Positions 13,286-19,452 of a stretch of DNA of 19,452 nucleotides are shown here, one piece after another (the stretch's first letter is position 1; every line of letters begins with the position of its first letter). The stretch lies in NCBI GenBank assembly GCA_958477305.1, contig CAUEFI010000031.1, forward strand, positions 1 through 19,452, written 5' to 3'. The stretch comes from HGM12998 sp900756495. Its GTDB lineage: Bacteria > Bacillota > Clostridia > Oscillospirales > Oscillospiraceae. A program made the position numbers and the translations under genes. The notes beneath the pieces were generated by a model. The model was not told the origin of the DNA. It searched no databases and saw only the letters and a list, made by a program, of their open reading frames with translations.

Positions 13286-14707
13286 TTATTCCTTTCCACT
13301 CCAGCAGTATGTGCAGATTTTATCCCTGTCGATGCCGATGGCCTCCAGCAGGCCGTCCAGGGACTGGTAACCCAGAGAGTCGAAGCCCAGCTTTTCGCAG
13401 ATGGATTTGAGCATGCACTGCCCGCGCTCGGTGGCGGCGTCGGCGTATTCGTCCAGATGCTGCTGGCCCTCGTCGCCCTCCAGCTCCTGAACCGTCTTCC
13501 GGGCCAGCAGCTCCATGTCTGAGTTGCTTCGGGAGAAGTTCAGGAATTTGCAGCCGTACATGATGGGGGGGCAGGCCGAGCGCATGTGGACCTCCTCGGC
13601 GCCGGACTCATAGAGAAATTCCACCGTCTCCCTCAGTTGGGTGCCCCGGACGATGGAGTCGTCCACAAAGAGGAGCTTTTTGCCCTCGATGAGCTCGGGG
13701 ACGGGGATCTGCTTCATCTTGGCCACCTGGTTGCGGACCTCCTGGTTGGCGGGCATAAAGGAGCGGGGCCAGGTGGGCGTGTACTTGACAAAGGGGCGGG
13801 CGAAGGGCATGCCGCTGCGGTTTGCAAAGCCGACGGCGTGGGGGACGCCGGAGTCGGGCACGCCGGCCACGTAGTCCACCTTGGGCAGCTGCCCGCGGGC
13901 GATCTCGTCCCGGGCCATAATCTCCCCGTTGCGGTAGCGCATGACCTCCACGTTCATGCCCTCATAGTTGGAATTGGGGTAGCCGTAGTAGGTCCACAGG
14001 AAGGCGCAGATTTTCATCTCCCTCCCGGCGGGGGAGAGGGCCTCCCACCCCTCCGGGGTAACCCTGACGATCTCCTTGGGCCCCAGCTCGTAGGCGTCCT
14101 CATAGCCCAGCTTGCGGTAGGCGAAGGATTCGAAGGAGATGCAGCAGCCGTTCTGATCCCTGCCGATGAGGACGGGCAGGCGGCCCAGACGGTCCCTGGC
14201 CGCCAGGATACCGTCTTTTGTCAGAATCAGTATGGTGCAGGAGCCCTCAATGGCCTCCTGGGCGTGCAGGATGCCGGAGACCAGATCGTCCTTCTGATTG
14301 ATGAGTGCGGCGGTGAGCTCGGTGGCGTTGACCTTTCCCGAGCTCATGGCCATGAACTGGTGTCCGTGGTCAGAGAAATAGCGCTCCACCAGCGTCTCGG
14401 CGTTGTTGATGATGCCCACGGTGGTAATGGCGTAGAGCCCCAGGTGGGAGCGCACCAGCAGAGGCTGGGGGTCGGTGTCGCTGATGCAGCCGATGCCGGC
14501 ACAGCCGTGGAAGTCGTTCAGGTCGTGCTCGAACTTGGTGCGGAAGGGGGTGTTCTCGATGTTGTGGATCTGGCGCTGAAAACCGCCGTCGGGATCATAA
14601 ATCGCCATGCCGCCCCGGCGGGTGCCCAGGTGAGAGTGGTAGTCGGTGCCGAAAAAGATGTCCAGCACGACATCGCGCTTGGAGATGGCGCCAAAAAAAC
14701 CTCCCAT
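13286..14707 (-). CDS. purF: Amidophosphoribosyltransferase homologue lacking the N-terminal catalytic Cys
   Basis: A 473-residue PurF-like protein, which in the canonical enzyme moves glutamine nitrogen to PRPP. The phosphoribosyltransferase domain is intact, with PRPP loop KLLFVDDSIVRGTQ (344-357). Candidate 4Fe-4S ligands like those of the Bacillus enzyme are present: C234 (ICAF), C386 (PPIMYGC), C465 and C468 (ICTYCWSGKE). The N-terminal glutaminase domain is degenerate: the protein begins MGGFFGAISKRD, where canonical enzymes expose Cys followed by GxxG, and the RYSTxG arginine motif is replaced by IGCISDTDPQP. No alternative upstream start supplies a Cys, because purC ends three bases before the ATG. 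It may use free ammonia or an external amidotransferase subunit. Operon position supports a purF role. Confidence 0.88.
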   Translation of the reverse strand: MGGFFGAISKRDVVLDIFFGTDYHSHLGTRRGGMAIYDPDGGFQRQIHNIENTPFRTKFEHDLNDFHGCAGIGCISDTDPQPLLVRSHLGLYAITTVGIINNAETLVERYFSDHGHQFMAMSSGKVNATELTAALINQKDDLVSGILHAQEAIEGSCTILILTKDGILAARDRLGRLPVLIGRDQNGCCISFESFAYRKLGYEDAYELGPKEIVRVTPEGWEALSPAGREMKICAFLWTYYGYPNSNYEGMNVEVMRYRNGEIMARDEIARGQLPKVDYVAGVPDSGVPHAVGFANRSGMPFARPFVKYTPTWPRSFMPANQEVRNQVAKMKQIPVPELIEGKKLLFVDDSIVRGTQLRETVEFLYESGAEEVHMRSACPPIMYGCKFLNFSRSNSDMELLARKTVQELEGDEGQQHLDEYADAATERGQCMLKSICEKLGFDSLGYQSLDGLLEAIGIDRDKICTYCWSGKE

Positions 14708-14710
14708 GCC

Positions 14711-15430
14711 TTACTTGTCCCCCATGAGGCGGCGCATGACCTCCTCGTAGGCCTCCTCCGTGCCGCCCAGATCCCGGCGGAAGCGGTCCTTGTCCAGCTT
14801 CTCGTGGGTCTTCTCATCCCACAGACGGCAGGTGTCGGGGGAGATCTCGTCGGCCAGAACGATGGTGCCGTCGCTGGTCTTGCCGAACTCCAGCTTGAAG
14901 TCCACCAGATCGATGCCGATCTCCTTCATGAAGCCCTTCAGCAGGTCGTTGACTGCAAAGGCGTACTTCTTGATGAGATCGATTTCCTCCTTGGTAGCCA
15001 GCTTGAGGGCCAGGGCGTGATACTCGTTGAGGAGCGGGTCGCCCAGCTCGTCGTTTTTATAGGAGAATTCGATGGTGGGCGCGTCGAAGACAATGCCCTC
15101 CTCCACGCCGTAGTGCTTGGCAAAGGAACCGGCGGAGATGTTGCGGATAATGACCTCCAGAGGCACGATGGAGACCTTCTTTACGGCGGTCTCGCGGTCG
15201 TTGAGCTCCTCCACGTAGTGGGTGGGCACGCCCTTCTCCTCCAGGCGGCGCATCAGGTTGTTGGTCATGCGGTTGTTGATGGCGCCTTTGCCGGAGATGG
15301 TGCCCTTTTTCAGGCCGTTGAAGGCGGTGGCGTCGTCCTTGTAGGAGACGATGACAATCTCAGGGTCGCCGGTGGCGTAGACCTTCTTGGCCTTGCCCTC
15401 ATAGAGCTGCTCCTTTTTCTCAAAACCCAT
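14711..15430 (-). CDS. purC: SAICAR synthetase
   Basis: A 239-residue phosphoribosylaminoimidazole-succinocarboxamide synthase joining CAIR and aspartate with ATP. Hallmarks are EQLYEGKAKKVYATGDPE near the start (ATP-binding glycine loop), DDATAFNG, FNGLKKGTISGKGAINN, VPLEVIIRNISAGSFAKHYG and the second signature IDLVDFKLEFGK followed by LADEISPDTCRLWD. Length is normal for bacterial PurC. GGAGG in the end of purE lies nine bases before the ATG, and only one base separates the purE stop from this start, so coupling is likely. Confidence 0.98.
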   Translation of the reverse strand: MGFEKKEQLYEGKAKKVYATGDPEIVIVSYKDDATAFNGLKKGTISGKGAINNRMTNNLMRRLEEKGVPTHYVEELNDRETAVKKVSIVPLEVIIRNISAGSFAKHYGVEEGIVFDAPTIEFSYKNDELGDPLLNEYHALALKLATKEEIDLIKKYAFAVNDLLKGFMKEIGIDLVDFKLEFGKTSDGTIVLADEISPDTCRLWDEKTHEKLDKDRFRRDLGGTEEAYEEVMRRLMGDK

Positions 15431-15431
15431 C

Positions 15432-15926
15432 TCAAATTTCCTCCATCTGAATTTTTTTATCTTTTTCAGAGACTTCCTGTGCCATCCTGGCCTTGAACTG
15501 CTCCAGCTTGTCCGCCAGGGCGGGATCGGAGAGGGCCAGCATCTGGGCGGCCAGAATGGCGGCGTTGTCCGCCCCGTCCACAGCCACGCAGGCCACCGGG
15601 ATGCCCTTGGGCATCTGGACCATGGAGAGCAGGGAGTCCAGCCCGCCCATCATGGAGGTCTTGATGGGGACCCCGATGACAGGGAGGGTGGTATATGCGG
15701 CCAGGACCCCGGCCAGGTGGGCCGCCTTTCCGGCGGCGGCGATAATGACCCCGAAGCCCTCGTCCTTTGCCGCAGCGGCCAGCGCTTCGGCGGCGGCGGG
15801 GGTGCGGTGGGCCGAGATGATCCGGACCTGGGTTTCAATGCCGAAGCTCCTGAGGCGCTTCACGCAGGGGCGCATGGTGTCCAGATCGCTGTCCGACCCC
15901 ATGACAACGGCGACTTTTTTACTCAT
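15432..15926 (-). CDS. purE: N5-carboxyaminoimidazole ribonucleotide mutase
   Basis: A 164-residue PurE catalysing the carboxyl shift to CAIR. The N-terminal VAVVMGSDSDLDTM loop, the catalytic histidine in ISAHRTP and the GVIIAAAGKAAHLAGVLAAYTTLPVIGVP core are all present; the tail ends in a charged helix. No purK is adjacent, so it is not certain from this window whether it acts as a class I mutase with a remote PurK or as a class II carboxylase. I start at 15926: AGGAGG lies 11 bases upstream, and the ORF extension beyond this falls in the leader terminator. It is the first gene of the operon, directly after an intrinsic terminator, which implies regulated read-through. Confidence 0.97.
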   Translation of the reverse strand: MSKKVAVVMGSDSDLDTMRPCVKRLRSFGIETQVRIISAHRTPAAAEALAAAAKDEGFGVIIAAAGKAAHLAGVLAAYTTLPVIGVPIKTSMMGGLDSLLSMVQMPKGIPVACVAVDGADNAAILAAQMLALSDPALADKLEQFKARMAQEVSEKDKKIQMEEI

Positions 15927-15943
15927 ACTGTTCAAGACCTCCT

Positions 15944-15985
15944 GAAAAAACACGCAGGCCATCCGAAAAGAAGCGGATGACCTGC
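15944..15985 (-). terminator. Intrinsic terminator in the purE leader (attenuator)
   Basis: On the minus strand a 12-pair stem (15985-15974 with 15965-15954; one G-U pair), an eight-base loop, then GTG and six T's (15950-15945). It lies between the operon promoter and purE and ends next to purE's Shine-Dalgarno. A terminator here makes sense only as a conditional one, so transcription attenuation of the purine operon is likely. Confidence 0.8.
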
Positions 15986-15992
15986 AATTTTG

Positions 15993-16061
15993 TTACCCCT
16001 CGATTTTGGACGCATTGGTAGCGGGGACAATACCGGGCAGCGCTGCGCGGCGAGCGTCCAT
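15993..16061 (-). CDS. Possible 22-residue leader peptide of the purine operon
   Basis: GGGGGG lies seven bases before an ATG at 16061 that opens a 22-codon frame (MDARRAALPGIVPATNASKI plus two residues) with its TAA at 15995-15993, eight bases before the attenuator stem. The first codons (TGGACGC) can pair with GCGTCCA near the end (minus strand 16060-16054 with 16013-16007), hiding the start codon. Translation could therefore influence leader folding. The composition (Ala, Arg, Pro; no run of one regulatory amino acid) does not suggest amino-acid attenuation. The symmetric sequence could instead belong to a structured aptamer. Confidence 0.4.
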   Translation of the reverse strand: MDARRAALPGIVPATNASKIEG

Positions 16062-16105
16062 TCAAGTACCCCCCGACCCGTGTGATACGGTGACTTAACA
16101 CACTA

Positions 16106-16134
16106 AATATATCGGTTCCCAACGGCGTTTGCAA
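16106..16134 (-). promoter_or_regulatory. Promoter of the purine operon
   Basis: On the minus strand TTGCAA (16134-16129), a 17-base spacer and TATATT (16111-16106). Transcription would begin near 16100, giving a leader of about 175 nt before purE. I found no clear PurR box around it. Confidence 0.75.
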
Positions 16135-16233
16135 GGGTAAAGATTTAATTTTGTATGCTTACACAACCCCTATGGGAAAAGGGAAGCGAAAGTTGTAAAG
16201 TGTGCGCCAGCGGCGGATATGTTTTCTGTAAAA

Positions 16234-16929
16234 TCAGCGGATGCGCCCGTCGGTGGTGATGACCGCCGTACGCAGGGGGATACGCTTCCCGCTGGCGGCA
16301 ACTGCGGCCTCGGCCGCGCGCTGTATGCCGCCGCAGCAGGGGACCTCCATCCGGGCCACCGTGACGCTCCGAATGTCGTTTGAAGAGAGAATAGCGGTGA
16401 GCTTTTCCGTATAGTCGCCCTCATCCAGCTTCGGGCAGCCAACCAGCGTGACCCGGCCGGCGATGAAATCCCGGTGGAAGGCGCCGTAGGCATAGGCGGT
16501 GCAGTCCGCGGCGATGAGGAGGTCGCAGCCCTGGAAGTAGGGGGCGGATACGGGGACCAGCTTCAGCTGCACCGGCCACTGCCCCAGCGCGCTGGGGATT
16601 TCCCCGGCGGCGGAAGCGGCGGCCGCCTCCCGGCGGAGGCTGCGGCTCTGCGTGCCCGGACAGCCGCAGGGCAGGGGAGCGGCCTGCGGCTTGGCGGCTT
16701 TGGCGGCCATAACGGCGGCGTGGTCATAGGCGGGTGCCTCGCGCTCCTCAAAGGAGATGGCGCCTGTGGGACAGGCGGGGAGGCAGTCGCCCAGGCCGTC
16801 GCAGTAGTCCTCCCGGGTCAGTACAGCTTTGCCGTTTACCATTTCAATGGCCCCCTCGTGACAGGCGGCGGCGCACAGCCCGCAGCCGTTGCACCTGTCC
16901 GTATCAATGTGAATGATCGTTCGTACCAT
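16234..16929 (-). CDS. 4Fe-4S dicluster ferredoxin-like protein
   Basis: A 231-residue protein with an N-terminal ferredoxin domain: first cluster motif C13-x2-C16-x2-C19-x3-C23 (CNGCGLCAAACHEG), second motif YCDGLGDCLPACPTGA with C43, C49 and C53, where the usual CxxCxxC spacing is altered and one ligand must come from elsewhere. Beyond residue 65 comes an Ala/Pro-rich linker with CGCPG, then a domain with more cysteines (LLIAADCTAYAYG, VTLVGCPKLDEGDY, MEVPCCGGIQRAAE), perhaps binding a further metal or cluster. The ATG at 16929 follows AAGGAGG by seven bases; the longer frame upstream covers the promoter region and ireB terminator. Proteins of this type often sit near Crp/Fnr regulators and are thought to act in redox or nitrosative stress; here only a dyad supports that. 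Confidence 0.85.
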   Translation of the reverse strand: MVRTIIHIDTDRCNGCGLCAAACHEGAIEMVNGKAVLTREDYCDGLGDCLPACPTGAISFEEREAPAYDHAAVMAAKAAKPQAAPLPCGCPGTQSRSLRREAAAASAAGEIPSALGQWPVQLKLVPVSAPYFQGCDLLIAADCTAYAYGAFHRDFIAGRVTLVGCPKLDEGDYTEKLTAILSSNDIRSVTVARMEVPCCGGIQRAAEAAVAASGKRIPLRTAVITTDGRIR

Positions 16930-16990
16930 GTCGGTACCTCCTTGTGCGTTTGATTTTGAGGCTATGATACCAGGGAGCACAGAAAAAGTA

Positions 16991-17006
16991 TGTTGGAATA
17001 CCAACA
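16991..17006. promoter_or_regulatory. 16-bp dyad, possible Crp/Fnr-family site
   Basis: TGTTGG-AATA-CCAACA: six-base perfect arms around a four-base centre, about 60 bases upstream of the ferredoxin-like gene. Half-site spacing matches Crp/Fnr family operators (compare TTGAT-N4-ATCAA), and on the minus strand an extended -10-like TGGTATCAT lies just downstream, near 16969-16961. The assignment is inference from symmetry and gene type. Confidence 0.45.
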
Positions 17007-17010
17007 AAAT

Positions 17011-17047
17011 AAAAAGGGGCGCATTTCCTTCCCTGGAAATGCGCCCC
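17011..17047 (-). terminator. Intrinsic terminator after ireB
   Basis: A 13-pair perfect stem (GGGGCGCATTTCC 17016-17028 with 17035-17047), six-base loop and, on the minus strand, TTTTTATTTT directly after. It starts 12 bases beyond the ireB stop. This separates ireB from the ferredoxin-like gene. Confidence 0.9.
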
Positions 17048-17059
17048 GCTTGCTTGCAT

Positions 17060-17308
17060 TCAATCCATGAGGTACCGCCGCACCAACTCCTGAAGCAGCT
17101 CATCCCGATCCAGCTTTCGAATCAGGGAGCGGGCGTTGTTGTAGTTGGTGATATAGGTGGGATCCTCAGAGAGGATATAGCCGACAATCTGATTGATGGG
17201 GTTATACCCCTTCTCCTGCAGGGAATTGTAGACGGAGGTCAGAATATCCTTGATCTCGTCCCCTTTTTCATCGCTGATACTGAATTTGCGGGTATAGTCC
17301 ATCTGCAT
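17060..17308 (-). CDS. ireB: IreB family regulatory phosphoprotein (UPF0297/YrzL)
   Basis: An 82-residue protein with the highly conserved IreB core: a short N-terminal strand TRKFSIS, then IKDILTSVYNSLQEKGYNP, INQIVGYILSEDPTYIT, NNARSLIRKLDRDELL and the terminal LVRRYLMD. In Enterococcus IreB is a small dimer phosphorylated on Thr by the Ser/Thr kinase IreK (PASTA kinase) and modulates cephalosporin tolerance; the role in clostridia is inferred. The ATG at 17308 follows GGGAGG by 11 bases; a longer frame begins at 17344 without any ribosome site and adds residues not seen in the family. The usual neighbours alaS and yqgF are not adjacent here. It is followed by its own strong terminator. Confidence 0.93.
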   Translation of the reverse strand: MQMDYTRKFSISDEKGDEIKDILTSVYNSLQEKGYNPINQIVGYILSEDPTYITNYNNARSLIRKLDRDELLQELVRRYLMD

Positions 17309-17344
17309 AAGCCGGCACACCTCCCAGTGGTTCTTATGGTTCAT

Positions 17345-17823
17345 AGTTGAATTGTACTCGAATTTTCAGATGATGTAAAGGGGGGGAGAGAGAAAATTCA
17401 TGAAGTTTTAAGAAATCTGGGCCGCCCCGGGGTATGCGGCGCATACCCCGGGGATCCTGAAAGCCTAGGCCTTGTTTGAAACAAGGCCTAGACGTGCCTG
17501 GGCGAATGAACCGCCCCTGCGCCGGGATTTTGCGCTGCAAAATGCCCGGCGGCGCTGCGCGCCGCCCCATCTGCGATGGGGCCCCGAGGCCGGGGAGAAT
17601 TCAGCGGAGGACGGCGCCCAGTTCTTTCTCCAGAAGCGCCAGAATGCTCTTCACATCTTCATCGGCCGCCCCCTGGGGATGCCTTGCATCCCCAGGGGCC
17701 CCCGGAGACTTTGATATGCTCGGGGCGAGTAAATCGCCCCTGCGCCGAGATTTTGCGCTGCAAAATGCTCGACGGCGCTGCGCGCCGCCCCATCTGCGAT
17801 GGGGCCCCGAGGCCGGGGAGAAT
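17345..17823. repeat. Intergenic palindrome array between pheT and ireB
   Basis: About 480 bases with no supportable gene, packed with perfect hairpins: 17425-17453 (13 pairs, CCCCGGGGTATGC arm), 17465-17491 (13 pairs, CTAGGCCTTGTTT arm, one-base centre), 17521-17550 (GCCGGG-ATTTTGC arm), CCCCATC-TGC-GATGGGG at 17566-17582 and again at 17789-17805, 17670-17698 (13 pairs, CCCCTGGGGATGC arm), 17722-17740 (GGGGCGA arm) and 17744-17773. The order is two tandem units, roughly 17421-17667 and 17664-17890, the second ending inside pheT. Some of these stems probably terminate pheT transcription. Confidence 0.8.
17550..17667 (-). pseudogene. Exact duplicate of the pheT 3' end and its downstream hairpins
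   Basis: Bases 17550-17667 are identical over 118 bases to 17773-17890 (offset 223). The copied part contains codons for the last 21 residues of PheT (ADEDVKSILALLEKELGAVL plus R) and the stop, then the CCCCATC-TGC-GATGGGG stem. It has no start codon or ribosome site in front and so is a dead tail, not a gene. The homology continues left with substitutions to about 17500/17723. Confidence 0.85.

Positions 17824-19452
<1,629 letters not shown>

Noticed and set aside
13286..14707. Missing PurF cysteine explained by a wrong start or sequencing error
   Set aside because: The frame opens right after the purC stop, so no upstream start can add a Cys, and the degenerate motif extends beyond one codon (the Arg motif is also replaced).
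13586..15496. A 636-codon open frame on the plus strand opposite purF and purC
   Set aside because: Same codon-bias shadow as above; no ribosome site or family motifs.
15944..16134. Guanine, ZTP or PRPP riboswitch before purE
   Set aside because: The leader was read for the conserved core words of these classes and none was found. A new or divergent aptamer stays possible and is listed as a finding.
16930..17103. N-terminal extension of the ferredoxin-like protein
   Set aside because: It would span the promoter dyad and the ireB terminator and adds no conserved residues; the ATG at 16929 has a strong ribosome site.

Overview
The window is chromosomal DNA from a Gram-positive anaerobe, most likely a GC-rich gut clostridium of the Oscillospiraceae (Flavonifractor/Lawsonibacter-like). 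That placement is inferred from gene content: IreB, a YkvI-type membrane protein, a bacterial PurO-type IMP cyclohydrolase, a DivIVA-domain protein, and strong GGAGG ribosome sites with occasional TTG/GTG starts. No 16S gene is present, so the genus is a guess.

Layout. (1) Positions 1 to about 3,600 are AT-rich and look like an accessory segment: a gene fragment at the left edge, two small XRE-family repressors each preceded by a dyad, a cluster of three perfect hairpins, an AAA+ ATPase with a nuclease-like C-terminal domain (AAA_14/DUF4143 type), a tiny overlapping ORF and a RibD/dihydrofolate-reductase-like protein. (2) From about 3,600 the DNA is clearly GC-rich. A plus-strand group holds a DivIVA-domain coiled-coil protein, an unpartnered fumarase/tartrate-dehydratase beta-type subunit and a metallo-beta-lactamase-fold protein with an altered metal motif. 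It is followed by hairpins and a 30-bp direct repeat. (3) All remaining genes lie on the minus strand: a YczE/YitT-like membrane protein and its MarR regulator (fully consensus promoter, 26-bp operator), a YkvI-like membrane protein, then the purine operon.

Purine operon. In transcription order it is purE-purC-purF-purM-purN-IMP cyclohydrolase (PurO type)-AICAR formyltransferase-purD, with gaps of 20 bases or fewer, or 4-base ATGA overlaps. It covers PRPP to phosphoribosylamine, GAR, FGAR, AIR, CAIR, SAICAR and the last two steps AICAR to FAICAR to IMP. PurL/Q/S (FGAM synthesis) and PurB are absent from the window. Two features stand out: the PurF homologue has no N-terminal catalytic cysteine, and the usual bifunctional PurH is replaced by two separate proteins. 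The operon has a well-formed promoter, a roughly 180-nt leader with a short ORF carrying a good Shine-Dalgarno, and an intrinsic terminator directly before purE, so attenuation is likely.

Upstream of the purine operon (still minus strand) are a two-cluster ferredoxin-like protein with a Crp/Fnr-style dyad in its promoter region, ireB with a strong terminator, and the 3' two thirds of pheT, which runs off the right edge. Between ireB and pheT lies about 480 bp of stacked palindromes. It contains a 118-bp exact duplicate of the end of pheT plus its terminator hairpins, with a covarying base pair between the two copies. I regard this duplicated pheT tail, the purE leader and the cysteine-less PurF as the most worthwhile observations. 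I do not see a complete new defence or mobile system; the AAA_14/DUF4143 gene with its XRE neighbours is the nearest candidate and is not convincing alone.
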